A program made the translations under genes and the position numbers. A stretch of 64,000 nucleotides of DNA from Micromonospora sp. WMMD1128 (GTDB lineage: Bacteria > Actinomycetota > Actinomycetes > Mycobacteriales > Micromonosporaceae). A model generated the notes under the pieces. It saw only the letters and a program-made list of their open reading frames with translations, was not told the DNA's origin and ran no database searches. This document shows, piece after piece, positions 28,286 to 37,601 of the stretch. Each line of letters begins with the position of its first letter. Positions within the stretch are counted from its first letter, which is position 1. The stretch covers positions 1,501,501 through 1,565,500 of the forward strand of contig NZ_CP114902.1 in NCBI RefSeq assembly GCF_027497235.1, read 5' to 3'.

Positions 28286-28990
28286 ATGGGTGCACTGCGC
28301 AAGGCGGGGGTCTGGCTCGGTCTCGTCGAGGAGGACGACGAGCGGGCGTACGAGGACGGTGGCTACGACAAGGGTGGCTACCGTGACTCGCGCTACCGGT
28401 CGAGCCGGTACGCCGAGGAGTTCGCCGACGAGGACGACGAGGAGCCGGAGGAGCCGCCGGCGCCCCGGACCCGCGCGGGCGACCGGGGTCGGCTGGCCGA
28501 GCGCGCCACGAGCCGCGGGGTCGACACCGACCGCTCCGACACCGAGCGTCCGGAGCGCGCGGAGCGGGCCGAGCGGGCCAGCGTCCGGTCGATCACCCGC
28601 TCCTCCGCCGGCGAGACGTCCGGCGCGCTGGCCTACCACACCCGGGACAACCTCGCCCTGGCGCCGCAGGCGTCGCCGCGTGAGCGGGCGGTGGTTCCGG
28701 AGGACGAGCAGCGCTACCAGATCACCACGCTGCACCCGACCACCTACCGGGAGGCCCGGACCATCGGCGAGCACTTCCGGGACGGGGTGCCGGTGATCAT
28801 CAACCTCACCGAGATGGACGAGGCGGACGCCCGCCGACTTGTCGACTTCGCCGCCGGGCTCGCGTTCGGCCTGCGCGGTACGATCGAGCGCGTGACCAAC
28901 CGGGTGTTCCTGCTCTCACCGGCCAACGTCCAGGTCACCGCGGAGGACAAGGCCAAGATCGCTGAGGGCGGCTTTTTCAGTCTGAGCTAG
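28286..28990 (+). CDS. sepF: SepF, Z-ring membrane anchor
   Basis: A 234-residue protein: an N-terminal amphipathic helix ([15 protein letters not shown]) for membrane binding, a long acidic and then charged disordered linker (20-135), and the C-terminal SepF domain (about 140-234: [27 protein letters not shown]..., ending [14 protein letters not shown]). It tethers FtsZ to the membrane through the FtsZ C-terminal peptide and replaces FtsA in actinobacteria. I choose ATG 28286 because it places the membrane-binding helix first. Confidence 0.95.
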   Translation: MGALRKAGVWLGLVEEDDERAYEDGGYDKGGYRDSRYRSSRYAEEFADEDDEEPEEPPAPRTRAGDRGRLAERATSRGVDTDRSDTERPERAERAERASVRSITRSSAGETSGALAYHTRDNLALAPQASPRERAVVPEDEQRYQITTLHPTTYREARTIGEHFRDGVPVIINLTEMDEADARRLVDFAAGLAFGLRGTIERVTNRVFLLSPANVQVTAEDKAKIAEGGFFSLS

Positions 28991-29018
28991 CCCGCACGAC
29001 CGAGGGACGTCGCCTGCC

Positions 29019-29324
29019 GTGTTGTCGATCCTGTTCCAGGTGCTCTACCTGCTGCTCTACTTCTTCCTCCTTGTCCTTTTGGCGAGGTTTGTTCTGGGAG
29101 CCGTCCTGGCCTACGGCCGCCGCTGGCAGCCGGGGCGAGGCGCATCGGCAGGACTGGAAGTCGTGTGGAGCGTCACTGATCCGCCCCTGCGAGCGTTGAG
29201 GCGTGTGATCCCACCTCTGCGAATTGGTACCGTGAGCATCGACCTGGCCTCCCTTGTGCTCCTGGTTATCCTGTTCGTGCTGATGGAGTTCGTGTTACAG
29301 CGTCTGATCGTGGCGTTTGCCTGA
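29019..29324 (+). CDS. YggT family membrane protein
   Basis: A 101-residue protein with two hydrophobic regions (about 1-30 and 72-98) separated by the conserved V-x-D-P-x-L-x-x-L/R-x-x-I-P-P motif, here [20 protein letters not shown]. The family is widely found next to sepF and divIVA. Its role is unclear but tied to membrane and division context. GTG start with GAGGGA upstream. Confidence 0.88.
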   Translation: MLSILFQVLYLLLYFFLLVLLARFVLGAVLAYGRRWQPGRGASAGLEVVWSVTDPPLRALRRVIPPLRIGTVSIDLASLVLLVILFVLMEFVLQRLIVAFA

Positions 29325-29365
29325 CCAGAGCGCTTTCGCGGCCGCAACTGACCCGAGGAGTTTCG

Positions 29366-30172
29366 ATGCCGCTGACCCCGGCCGACGTCCACAACGTCGC
29401 CTTCAAAAAGCCGCCGATCGGCAAGCGGGGGTATGACGAGGAGGAGGTCGACGCCTTCCTGGACGAGGTCGAGCGCGAGCTGGCCCGTCTGATCGAGGAG
29501 AACAACGAGCTGCGCGCCCAGGTGGAGCGCGGCGGTCGGGGTGGCGCGCCCGCCGGCCCTGGCGGCGACGCCCGGCTCGCGGCGGAGCTCAACGACGTCA
29601 AGGCCCAGCTCGACCGGGTGCAGCGCGACAAGGCGGCCGCCGAGCAGGCGGCCCGGGCGATGCAGGCCGAGCTCGAGCAGGTCCGCACCCAGGGCGGCCC
29701 GGCGGGCGTCACCGGTGACGGCGAGCAGCAGGCGCTGCGGGTGCTGATGATGGCCCAGCGCACCGCCGACGACCACGTCTCCGACGCCCGGCGCGAGGCC
29801 GACAGCCTGCTCTCCGAGGCCCGGTCCAAGGCCGAGGAGGTCACCCGCGAGGCGCGGGCCAAGGCCGACGCCCTGGAGCGGGACGCCCGCCAGCGGCACC
29901 AGGAGGCCATGGGCGGCCTGGACGCCAAGCGCACCGCGCTCCAGAAGCACATCGAGGAGCTCAAGCAGTTCGAGCGGGAGTACCGCACCCGCCTCAAGGC
30001 GTACCTGGAGAGCCAGCTGCGTGACCTCGACGGTCGCGGCCAGGGCCTCGAGGTCGAGATGAACCGCGCCGAGGGCAACCGTGCCGCCGGCGGCAGCAAC
30101 GGCCTCGCCACCGCGGGCCTCGCCGGCTCCTACGGCGGCGGTCGCGGCGGCGCGCTCGAGTCCGGCCGCTGA
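29366..30172 (+). CDS. wag31: DivIVA/Wag31 polar growth protein
   Basis: A 268-residue coiled-coil protein. The N-terminal DivIVA membrane-binding domain reads [20 protein letters not shown] followed by [19 protein letters not shown]; long coiled coils run over about 30-80 and 125-235, and the tail is Gly/Ala rich. It marks negatively curved membrane at the poles and organises tip growth in actinobacteria. ATG 29366 behind GAGGAG. Confidence 0.95.
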   Translation: MPLTPADVHNVAFKKPPIGKRGYDEEEVDAFLDEVERELARLIEENNELRAQVERGGRGGAPAGPGGDARLAAELNDVKAQLDRVQRDKAAAEQAARAMQAELEQVRTQGGPAGVTGDGEQQALRVLMMAQRTADDHVSDARREADSLLSEARSKAEEVTREARAKADALERDARQRHQEAMGGLDAKRTALQKHIEELKQFEREYRTRLKAYLESQLRDLDGRGQGLEVEMNRAEGNRAAGGSNGLATAGLAGSYGGGRGGALESGR

Positions 30173-30178
30173 GCCCAC

Positions 30179-30209
30179 GTCGGTGGCCGTCCCCGCGGCG
30201 GCCACCGAC
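30179..30209 (+). terminator. hairpin after wag31
   Basis: A perfect 11-bp stem (30179-30189 with 30199-30209) with a 9-base loop starting 7 bases after the wag31 stop. It probably ends the division cluster transcript. Confidence 0.6.
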
Positions 30210-30245
30210 CGCACCAGACCGACACGACGCGGCCGGGGGTGAGCC

Positions 30246-30923
30246 GTGATAGCCGCCAGCATCCTGCTCATCCTCGTCGCGGTCGTGCTCCTGGTGGTCG
30301 GGCTGGCCGGTGGGTCCAGCTCGCTGCTGATCGTCTCGATCGCGGCCAGCCTGCTGTCCGCCGTCGCCTTCGTCGCGTTCGCCCGCCAGGCGGCCGCGAC
30401 CCGGGCCACGGCGGCCCGGGAGGCCGGGCCGCGCTCCCGGACCGCACCCACCGGCCCGTCCCCGGACGAGCCGGTGAGCCCGGTCCCGCACCACACGTCC
30501 ACGGTCGGCGCCGGTGGACCCGGATGGCGGCAACCGCCCGGGTCCCCGGCCGCCGAGCCGTACGACGCGCCGGCCACCGCGTACTCCCCGGCCGCCGAGC
30601 CGTACGACGCGGAGGCGCCGCTGGGCGGCGCGTACTCTCCGATGGCCGAGCCGGCGCCCACCTCGCCCGCGCCCGGTGGTCCGTTCGACGGTGATCCGCC
30701 GGCCGAGTTCCTCTCCGCCGGGCAGGTCGCCCGGCTGGTGCGACTGCCCGACGAGGTCCGGGTGGTCGACGGGCATCCCCGCTTCCACCTGACCGACTGC
30801 CCCCACCTGGTGGGCCGGCTGGACGAGCCGATGCCGGTCACCGAGGCGATCGGCCTCGGCTTCACCCCGTGCGCCCACTGCGCCGCCGCCAGCACCCTGC
30901 TCGCCGACGGCCGGCCGCGCTGA
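30246..30923 (+). CDS. membrane protein with C-terminal Cys/His motif, unknown function
   Basis: A 225-residue protein starting with GTG 30246. Two membrane segments (about 2-23 and 26-46) are followed by a disordered Pro/Ala region with a repeat (EPYDAPATAYSPAA, EPYDAEAPLGGAYSP) and a compact C-terminal domain (about 155-220). That domain contains HPRFHLTDCPHL and FTPCAHCAAA, a Cys/His pattern resembling small metal-binding modules. I do not recognise the family beyond its regular occurrence after wag31 in related actinobacteria. The metal binding is inferred. Confidence 0.72.
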   Translation: MIAASILLILVAVVLLVVGLAGGSSSLLIVSIAASLLSAVAFVAFARQAAATRATAAREAGPRSRTAPTGPSPDEPVSPVPHHTSTVGAGGPGWRQPPGSPAAEPYDAPATAYSPAAEPYDAEAPLGGAYSPMAEPAPTSPAPGGPFDGDPPAEFLSAGQVARLVRLPDEVRVVDGHPRFHLTDCPHLVGRLDEPMPVTEAIGLGFTPCAHCAAASTLLADGRPR

Positions 30924-30925
30924 CC

Positions 30926-31234
30926 ATGACGAACGCGGAGGCCCCGCTCACCGTCGCGGTGCGGGTGAAGCCCGGCGCGGCCCGTGCCCGGGTCGGCGGG
31001 CGGTTCGACGGGCCGCACGGTCCCGCCCTGGTCGTCGCCGTGCACGCCCCGGCGGTGGACGGCCGGGCCACCGAGGCCGCCCGGCGGGCGTTGGCCGACG
31101 CGCTCGGCGTCCGGCCGGCGGCGGTGTCGCTGCGCTCCGGTGTGGCCAGCCGGGACAAGCTCTTCCTGGTCGAGCGCCCGACCGACGGGTTGACCGAGGT
31201 GCTGCGTCGGCTCCGCGACGGCAGCGCCGGGTGA
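30926..31234 (+). CDS. DUF167 (YggU) family protein
   Basis: A 102-residue single-domain protein matching DUF167: VRVKPGAARARVGG at the start, LVVAVHAPAVDGRATEAARRAL in the middle and VSLRSGVASRDKLFLVE near the end. ATG 30926 lies two bases after the previous stop; the frame is open 19 codons further upstream inside the neighbour. The family often accompanies yggS/yggT, as in this window. Function unknown. Confidence 0.85.
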   Translation: MTNAEAPLTVAVRVKPGAARARVGGRFDGPHGPALVVAVHAPAVDGRATEAARRALADALGVRPAAVSLRSGVASRDKLFLVERPTDGLTEVLRRLRDGSAG

Positions 31235-31256
31235 GGAAGCGTCGGGCCGGTCCGCG

Positions 31257-32762
31257 ATGACTCCGGGGCTGAACCTCGCGCTGCTGGTGGGCGCCGCCGT
31301 GCTGCTGGTCGCGGTGGGCGCGGTGCGCTTCTCCACCCGGCTCGGCGTGCCCAGCCTGCTGGTCTACCTGGCGCTCGGCGTGCTGATCGGCGAGGCGGGC
31401 CTGGGCATCCGTTTCGACGACGTCGAGCTGACCCGGATGCTCGGTTTCTGCGCGCTCATCGTGATCATCGCCGAGGGCGGCCTGAGCGCGCGGTGGAGCC
31501 TGCTGCGTCCGGTGCTCGGCCTGGCCGCCGTGCTCTCCACGGTCGGTGTCGTGGTCAGCATCGTGGCCGTCGGCGTGGTGGTGCACGTGCTGCTCGGCCT
31601 GGACTGGCGGCTCGCCCTGCTCTACGGCGCGGTGCTCTCCTCGACCGACGCCGCGGCGGTCTTCGCCACCCTGCGGCGGCTGCGCCTGCCGCCCCGGCTG
31701 GTGGCCACGCTCGAGGCCGAGTCCGGGATGAACGACGCCCCGGTGGTCCTGTTGGTGCTGCTGCTGTCCCGGGCCGGGGTGGAGGCCGCCCACCCCTGGT
31801 GGTACGAAGCGTTGCTGCTCGCCTACGAGCTGGCCGTCGGCGCGGCGGTCGGGGTGGTCGCGGGCCTGGCCGGGCGGTACGCGTTGCGTCGCGCCGCGCT
31901 GCCGTCGGCGGGTCTCTACCCGATCGCGGTGGTCGGCTTCACCGTTCTGGCGTACGCGGCCGGCTCGGCGCTGCACGCCTCGGGTTTCCTCGCCGTCTAC
32001 GTGGCCGGGGTGCTGCTCGGCAACTCCCGCCTGCCGCACCGGCAGGCGATCCTCGGGTTCGCCGACGGGCTGGCGTGGTTGGCCCAGATCGGCCTGTTCG
32101 TGCTGCTCGGCCTGCTCGTCACGCCGGGCCGGCTGGGCTCGGCGGTGGTGCCGGCGGTGATCACCGGGCTGGCCCTGCTGCTGTTCGCCCGGCCGCTGTC
32201 GGTGGCGGTGTCCGCGCTGCCGTTCCGGGTTCCCGTGCGCAAGCAGCTCTTCCTCTCCTGGGCCGGGCTGCGCGGCGCGGTGCCGATCGTGCTGGCCACC
32301 ATCCCGCTGTCGTTGCGGGTGCCGGGCGCGGACCGGCTCTTCGACGCGGTCTTCGTGCTGGTGGTGATCTTCACGCTGCTCCAGGCCGGCACGCTGGCCC
32401 CGGCCGCCCGCCGGTTGGGTGTGACCGCGCCGGCGGAGGCGACGGAGATCCTGTTGGAGACCGCCCCGCTGGAGCGGATGCGGGCCGACCTGCTCCAGTT
32501 GGAGGTGCCGTCCGCCTCCCGGCTGGCCGGGGTGCACGTGGACGAGCTGCGGCTGCCGGTCGGCGCCGCGGTCACGCTCGTGCTGCGGGACGGGGCCGGG
32601 TTCGTGCCCGACGCGGGCACCCGGCTCAAGGTGGGCGACAGCCTGCTCATCGTCGCCACCGCGGGGGTGCGGGACGAGGCGGAACGGCGGTTGCGGGCGG
32701 TCAGTCGCCGGGGTCGCCTGGCCCGGTGGTTTGGGGAGGACGGCGAGGACCGGACCGGGTGA
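31257..32762 (+). CDS. CPA1-type cation/proton antiporter with TrkA-C domain
   Basis: A 501-residue transporter with about 12 membrane helices (1-395) followed by a cytoplasmic TrkA-C/RCK-C domain (about 415-480, LAGVHVDELRLPVGAAVTLVLRDG). Family motifs include AEGGLSARWSL, LSSTDAAAVFATLR (the ion-binding Ser-Thr-Asp-Ala-Ala stretch) and ESGMNDAPVVLLV, which correspond to NhaP2-like potassium or sodium/proton antiporters. The regulatory domain suggests nucleotide or ligand gating. ATG 31257. Confidence 0.9.
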   Translation: MTPGLNLALLVGAAVLLVAVGAVRFSTRLGVPSLLVYLALGVLIGEAGLGIRFDDVELTRMLGFCALIVIIAEGGLSARWSLLRPVLGLAAVLSTVGVVVSIVAVGVVVHVLLGLDWRLALLYGAVLSSTDAAAVFATLRRLRLPPRLVATLEAESGMNDAPVVLLVLLLSRAGVEAAHPWWYEALLLAYELAVGAAVGVVAGLAGRYALRRAALPSAGLYPIAVVGFTVLAYAAGSALHASGFLAVYVAGVLLGNSRLPHRQAILGFADGLAWLAQIGLFVLLGLLVTPGRLGSAVVPAVITGLALLLFARPLSVAVSALPFRVPVRKQLFLSWAGLRGAVPIVLATIPLSLRVPGADRLFDAVFVLVVIFTLLQAGTLAPAARRLGVTAPAEATEILLETAPLERMRADLLQLEVPSASRLAGVHVDELRLPVGAAVTLVLRDGAGFVPDAGTRLKVGDSLLIVATAGVRDEAERRLRAVSRRGRLARWFGEDGEDRTG

Positions 32763-32831
32763 TCTGCTAGCGTTCCTTTTGCCCCAGTTGTGGCGGTCCG
32801 GGGCCGAAACGCGGTGCGACGGTGCGGCACG

Positions 32832-32861
32832 TTGTCGCACGCGGCGTACGTTCCGTATTCT
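32832..32861 (+). promoter_or_regulatory. promoter of dksA-lspA-rluD operon
   Basis: TTGTCG (32832-32837), 18-bp spacer, TATTCT (32856-32861). This is close to consensus for the vegetative sigma factor. It sits 120 bp before the DksA-like gene and is the only strong promoter in that gap. Confidence 0.6.
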
Positions 32862-32980
32862 TGCCAACCTCTGGAGTGCGCGGCTGGCCGCCGCGTGCCC
32901 GTTCCGTTCGCGGGGGACACGCCGGTGCCCCCTGCCCACGTACCGCTGACCGCCGCGCCACGCGGCTGAGGGAGCTGACG

Positions 32981-33400
32981 ATGGCGAAGCCAGCCGACAC
33001 CAGGACCGCCGGCCAGAAGCCGGTGGCGAAGGCCACCCGCAGCGCGGCCGAGACCGAGAAGATCCGGGCCGCGCTGGCGGCCCGACGGGACGAGCTGAAC
33101 GCCGAGTACGATCAGACGCTGAGCGAGATCACCGAGCTGCAGCGCGACCGGCTGACCGACTCGGCCGGGGACGACCAGGCCGACACCGGCACCAAGACGT
33201 TCGAGCGCGAGCAGGAGATCTCTCTCGCCAACAGCATCAAGGAGCGGATCACGCAGGTCGAGCGCGCGCTGGAGCGCCTCGACGAGGGTGGCTACGGCTG
33301 GTGCGAGCGGTGCGGCAACCCGATCCCGGTGGAGCGGCTCGCCGCGTTCCCGTCGGCGACCCTCTGCGTGAGCTGCAAGCAGCTGGCGGAGCGGCGCTGA
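32981..33400 (+). CDS. TraR/DksA family zinc-finger regulator
   Basis: A 139-residue protein: a Lys/Arg/Thr-rich start, a coiled-coil hairpin (about 22-100) and a C-terminal zinc finger with spacing C-x2-C-x17-C-x2-C (CERCGNPI ... CVSC). Acidic residues at the tip (SAGDDQADTGT) fit a protein that enters the secondary channel of RNA polymerase. ATG 32981 behind GAGGGAGC. In actinobacteria the gene is regularly followed by lspA and rluD, as seen here. Confidence 0.9.
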   Translation: MAKPADTRTAGQKPVAKATRSAAETEKIRAALAARRDELNAEYDQTLSEITELQRDRLTDSAGDDQADTGTKTFEREQEISLANSIKERITQVERALERLDEGGYGWCERCGNPIPVERLAAFPSATLCVSCKQLAERR

Positions 33401-33431
33401 CGTCCGCTCCCCGGCCGCCGAACGGCAGACG

Positions 33432-34070
33432 GTGACCGCCACCGTCGCGAGCGTCGATGGGGAGCAGATGACCGCAGCACCGCCCGCCGGGTCCGGCACC
33501 ACCGAGCCGGACGCCGGCGCGCCCCGGCGCAGGGCGGTCGGCCTGCTGCTCGGCGTCTCCCTGCTCTCGCTCCTCGCGGACCTGGGCACGAAACAGCTCG
33601 CGCTCGGCGAGCTGACCGGCCGGGAGCCCGTGTCCCTGCTCGGCGGCGCCGTCTATCTCACGCTCACCCGCAACAGCGGCGCCGCCTGGAGCATCGGTTC
33701 CGACCACACCTGGGTCTTCCCGCTGATCACCTTCGCGGTGATCGGATGGATCGGGTGGATGGCGCTGCGGCTGCGCTCACTGCCGTGGGCGGTGTCGCTG
33801 GGCCTGGTGCTGGGCGGCGCGCTGGGCAACCTGACCGACCGGATCTTCCGTGCGCCGGGGCACTTCGTCGGCCACGTGGTCGACATGATCAGCCTGTTCG
33901 ACCCGTACGGCCAGGTCTGGCCGGTGTTCAACCTGGCCGACAGCTCGCTTGTCTGCGGCGTGGTGCTGGCGGTCTTCCTGGAACTGACCGGCCGGCAGCG
34001 CGACGGCTCCCGGGCCGGCGCCGAACCGGCCGGTGACGACGCCCCGGCGGGTCAGCGGGAGCGCGCGTGA
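33432..34070 (+). CDS. lspA: prolipoprotein signal peptidase
   Basis: A 212-residue membrane aspartyl peptidase that removes lipoprotein signal peptides. Four membrane helices; the two catalytic Asp motifs are [12 protein letters not shown] and [11 protein letters not shown], and N-S-G-A-A-W-S is the family's Asn-x-Gly-Ala stretch. Two starts are possible: GTG 33432, or ATG 33468 ([10 protein letters not shown]). The stop overlaps the rluD GTG by 4 bases. Confidence 0.93.
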   Translation: MTATVASVDGEQMTAAPPAGSGTTEPDAGAPRRRAVGLLLGVSLLSLLADLGTKQLALGELTGREPVSLLGGAVYLTLTRNSGAAWSIGSDHTWVFPLITFAVIGWIGWMALRLRSLPWAVSLGLVLGGALGNLTDRIFRAPGHFVGHVVDMISLFDPYGQVWPVFNLADSSLVCGVVLAVFLELTGRQRDGSRAGAEPAGDDAPAGQRERA

Positions 34071-35011
34071 CCGCCGCGTACGCCACCGGCGGCGACCACC
34101 GGTCCCTGCCCGTGCCGGACGGCCTCGACGGCATGCGGCTGGACCAGGCCGTGTCCCGGCTGTTCGGGTTGTCCCGCACCGCCGCGGCGGCGCTCGTGGA
34201 CGCCGGGGACGCGCTCGTCGACGGCACGGCCCGGGCCAACTCGCACAAGGTGCGGGCCGGGGCCTGGCTGGAGGTCACGCTGCCCGCGCCGGTCGCCCCG
34301 CCGACCGTGGTGCCGCAGGCCGTCCCCGGTCTGACCGTGGTCTACGCCGACGACGACATCGTGGTGGTCGACAAGCCGGTCGGGGTGGCCGCGCACCCGA
34401 GCCCCGGCTGGACCGGCCCGACCGTGATCGGCGGGCTGGCCGGCATCGGTCACCGGATCTCCACGAGCGGCGCGGCCGAACGGCAGGGCGTGGTGCACCG
34501 GCTCGACGTGGGCACCACCGGCGTGATGGCGGTGGCCAAGAGCGAGCTGGCCTACACCGCGTTGAAGCGGGCCTTCAAGGAACGCGAGGTGGAGAAGCGC
34601 TACCACGCCGTGGTGCAGGGGCACCCGGACCCGCTGCGCGGCACCATCGACGCGCCGATCGACAGGCACCCGCACCACGACTACCGGTGGGCGGTGGTCT
34701 CCGGTGGCAAGCCGAGCATCACCCACTACGACACGCTTGAGGCGTTCCCCTCGGCCAGCCTGCTGGACGTGCGGCTGGAGACCGGGCGTACGCACCAGAT
34801 CCGGGTGCACTTCTCGACGCTGCGGCACCCCTGTGTGGGTGACCTGACCTACGGCGCCGACCCGACCCTGTCGGCCCGGCTCAAGCTGTCCCGGCAGTGG
34901 CTGCACGCCCGCTCGCTGAGCTTCCGGCACCCGCGCACCGGCGACGAGGTCACCTTCGTCAGCGAATACCCGGACGACCTGGCCCGGGCGTTGGAGATCC
35001 TGCGCGACTGA
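34067..35011 (+). CDS. RluD-type 23S rRNA pseudouridine synthase
   Basis: A 314-residue protein with an N-terminal S4 RNA-binding domain (about 20-80, [19 protein letters not shown]) and the pseudouridine synthase domain with catalytic Asp in [19 protein letters not shown]; also [19 protein letters not shown]. It belongs to the RluA group; the target is probably helix 69 of 23S rRNA, inferred from family. GTG start coupled to lspA. Confidence 0.92.
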   Translation: MTAAYATGGDHRSLPVPDGLDGMRLDQAVSRLFGLSRTAAAALVDAGDALVDGTARANSHKVRAGAWLEVTLPAPVAPPTVVPQAVPGLTVVYADDDIVVVDKPVGVAAHPSPGWTGPTVIGGLAGIGHRISTSGAAERQGVVHRLDVGTTGVMAVAKSELAYTALKRAFKEREVEKRYHAVVQGHPDPLRGTIDAPIDRHPHHDYRWAVVSGGKPSITHYDTLEAFPSASLLDVRLETGRTHQIRVHFSTLRHPCVGDLTYGADPTLSARLKLSRQWLHARSLSFRHPRTGDEVTFVSEYPDDLARALEILRD

Positions 35012-35013
35012 CC

Positions 35014-35889
35014 ATGAGCGACGACACCACGCCGCCGCGCCGGTCGCGGTCCACGGCGCTGACCTGGCTCGCCCTCGGCTGCGCGCTGGTGGTGCTGGTG
35101 GTCACCGTCGCGCAGCGGCGGGACCGGCCGGTGGGGGACCGGACGGTCGGCGAGGTGACCCGCGTCGGGGTGGCCGGCGGCGCGTCCGTCCCGGCGTACC
35201 TGCGCACCGCCGGGGACGAGCTGGCCCGGCTCGACGCGCCAGACGGCTACGCCCTGGTCTCGTTCGCGGCCTACCTGACGCCGGCCCGGGTGGCGGAGAC
35301 GCTTGCCGGCACGCCGGTCTCGGCGGTCCTGGCGCGGGTGCCGCTGCCCGGTCGGCAGACCGAGATCGTCCGGCTCGCCGTGCTGCGCCTGCCCGACGAC
35401 GCGGTCACCGCGATGGCCGAGGTGGCCGCGCGCAAGGACCGGGAGGCCGCGGAGTACCGCGCCCGCGCCGCCGCCCCGTCGGCCACCGCCGATCCCGGGC
35501 GTCGCCGGGAGTACGACACCGGCGCCGCGGTCGCGGCCGGGGAGGCGGCCGGCTACCGGGCCGGCTGCGCCTGCCTCTACGCCGCCGTGGTCCGGGGCGT
35601 CCCGGCCGCGCTGCGTGCGCTCGCCGAGCGTCCCGGGGTGCGGGTCGTGGACCCGGCGCCGGAGGTGACCCGGCTGGATCGCACGGTGTTCACCCCGCCG
35701 CTGCCCGAGCAGCGCGACGTGGCCCGCCCGCCGGCCGACGCCGGTCCCGCGCCGGCCGACGCCGGTCCCGCGCCGGCCGGTGGAATGGGCGATTCGTCGG
35801 AAGCCGCACCGACAGTGAGCGCACCTTCACCGGCCGGCCGTCCACCCGCCTCCGGGTCCGGGCCGCCCAATCCCGCTCCCACCTCCTGA
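35014..35889 (+). CDS. membrane-anchored protein of unknown function
   Basis: A 291-residue protein with one N-terminal membrane helix (about 16-35), a mixed globular region (50-210) and a Pro/Ala-rich tail with tandem PADAGPAP repeats. The ATG lies 2 bases after the rluD stop, so it ends that operon. I see no recognised domain; the central GYRAGCACLYAAVVRGVP contains two cysteines that may face the outside. Function unknown. Confidence 0.75.
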   Translation: MSDDTTPPRRSRSTALTWLALGCALVVLVVTVAQRRDRPVGDRTVGEVTRVGVAGGASVPAYLRTAGDELARLDAPDGYALVSFAAYLTPARVAETLAGTPVSAVLARVPLPGRQTEIVRLAVLRLPDDAVTAMAEVAARKDREAAEYRARAAAPSATADPGRRREYDTGAAVAAGEAAGYRAGCACLYAAVVRGVPAALRALAERPGVRVVDPAPEVTRLDRTVFTPPLPEQRDVARPPADAGPAPADAGPAPAGGMGDSSEAAPTVSAPSPAGRPPASGSGPPNPAPTS

Positions 35890-35985
35890 GACATCCGGGT
35901 ACGCCACCACCGGCCGGACGCCGCGGTGAGCAGACCCACCGGGCGATGTGCGGCGCGGGGAGTGGTCCGAATAGGGTTTCGTTCG

Positions 35986-35991
35986 TAGCCT
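35986..35991 (+). promoter_or_regulatory. candidate -10 box for the ParA-like gene
   Basis: TAGCCT fits TANNNT and lies about 40 bases before TTG 36032. TAGGGT at 35972-35977 is an alternative. The -35 region is not clear. Confidence 0.35.
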
Positions 35992-36031
35992 GTCAGGCGG
36001 AGATCGATGGGCTGGGGGAGAGGGCGAATCC

Positions 36032-37552
36032 TTGGACGGCAGCGAGACCGGTTGGGGTCGGCAGGGCGAGCCGGCACCGCGGTGGCGGGCGCTGCTCGAC
36101 CGGGCCCGGCTCGGCGGTCGCGGCGCGGAGCACACCGACGCCGACCGGCGCGTCGAGGAGAACCAGGTGCCGCCCCCTGATCCGCTGCCGCGCCGGGGCG
36201 CGGGCACCGGCTGGACCGGGCGCGCCGCCGCCGTCGGCCGCGCCGCGGACGGGTCGTACGGCGCCGAACCCGGCTACCGGGCCGAGGCCACGTTCCGGGT
36301 CGATCCGGCCTTCCGCGCCGACCCCCGCTACGACGGCGAGCCCGCCTACCGGGCCGAGCCGGCCTACCGCACCGACCCGGAGCCGCCGGCCGAGGCGTCC
36401 TGGCGCGCCGACCCGTCCTACGCCCCCGAGTCGCCGGCCGATCCCTCCTGGCGGGCCGATCCGTCGTACGTCCCGGAGTCGCCGGCCGAGCCGTCCTGGC
36501 GGGCCGACCCGGAGCCGCGCGGGCGGGCCGAGGCCCCGGTCGAGTCGCGCTACTCCCTGCTCGACGGCGGCTACCGGCCCGCGCCGCCGCCACCGGAGTC
36601 CCGCTACGCCCTGCTGGACCGGGGACGCTACCGACCGGTGCTTCCGCCGGCGCCGGAACAACCCGTGGCGCCCGCCCCACGCCGACCGGTGGCGGGCCGG
36701 GCCGAGCCGGCGCAGGCGCAGTGGCGTGCCCCGGAGCAGGATCCGGAGCTGGAGCGGGCGACCGGCGTGCTCCGCCGCGAGCTGGGCACCCCCCGGGTGC
36801 TCGCCTTCGCCAACCCCAAGGGCGGGGTGCACAAGACCACCGCCACCGTGCTCGCCGCGGCCACCGTGGGCAGCGTGCGCGGTCGCGGCGTGCTCGCCTG
36901 GGACGACAACGAGTTGCGGGGCACCCTCGGCCTGCGCGCCGGCAGCGCCCGGCACGCCCGCACCATCCGGCACCTCGTCCAGGACCTCGCGCACATCGAG
37001 ATCCTGGAGGGCAACACCCTGCTGTCGCACCTCGACGACTACCTGCGGCACGCCTCCGACGGGTCGTACGACGTGCTGGCCGGCGAGGAGAGCCCGCGCT
37101 TCGCCCAGCGGCTCGACCAGTTCACCGTCAAGCGGGTGCTGGAGCTGCTGCGCCGCACCCACGAGGTGGTCTGCGTGGACACCGGCAACAACGTGGAGAG
37201 CCCGAACTGGCGCACCGTGATGCAGGCCGCCGACCAGCTCGTGGTGACCACCGTGCCGCGCGAGGACGCCGCCTTCAGCGCGGACTGGATGCTCGACCTG
37301 CTGCACGAGGTGGGCATGGGCGAGCTGGCCGACAACGCGGTCACGCTGATCTCCTGCCCGACGCCGGGGCGCACCTCCCTCCAGGACGACCTGGAGCGGC
37401 ACTTCGCCACCCGCACCCGGGCGGTCGCCGTGGTGCCCTACGACCCGGCGCTGGAGACCGGCTCCTCGATCGAATACCACCAGCTCCAGGCGGAGACGCG
37501 CAACGCCTGGCTCAAGGCCGCCTCGGTGATGCTGGAGCCGTTCGCGCGCTGA
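36032..37552 (+). CDS. ParA/MinD-like P-loop ATPase with disordered N-terminus
   Basis: A 506-residue protein starting at TTG 36032 with GGGGGAG at 36014-36020. The first 235 residues are disordered with repeats (SWRADPSY, YRAEPAY). The ATPase part starts near 245: FANPKGGVHKTTATVLAAAT is a deviant Walker A in which the usual KGGVGKTT Gly is His; VVCVDTGNNVESPNW follows as Walker B, and VVTTVPREDAAFSADWML as a later motif. Similar proteins occur in other actinobacteria, often called MinD/ParA-like. No partner such as ParB is adjacent. Target unknown. Confidence 0.78.
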   Translation: MDGSETGWGRQGEPAPRWRALLDRARLGGRGAEHTDADRRVEENQVPPPDPLPRRGAGTGWTGRAAAVGRAADGSYGAEPGYRAEATFRVDPAFRADPRYDGEPAYRAEPAYRTDPEPPAEASWRADPSYAPESPADPSWRADPSYVPESPAEPSWRADPEPRGRAEAPVESRYSLLDGGYRPAPPPPESRYALLDRGRYRPVLPPAPEQPVAPAPRRPVAGRAEPAQAQWRAPEQDPELERATGVLRRELGTPRVLAFANPKGGVHKTTATVLAAATVGSVRGRGVLAWDDNELRGTLGLRAGSARHARTIRHLVQDLAHIEILEGNTLLSHLDDYLRHASDGSYDVLAGEESPRFAQRLDQFTVKRVLELLRRTHEVVCVDTGNNVESPNWRTVMQAADQLVVTTVPREDAAFSADWMLDLLHEVGMGELADNAVTLISCPTPGRTSLQDDLERHFATRTRAVAVVPYDPALETGSSIEYHQLQAETRNAWLKAASVMLEPFAR

Positions 37553-37601
37553 CCGCCGACCACCGCACCCACGCCGCCCTCCGGCCTGAGAGGATCACCG
37601 G

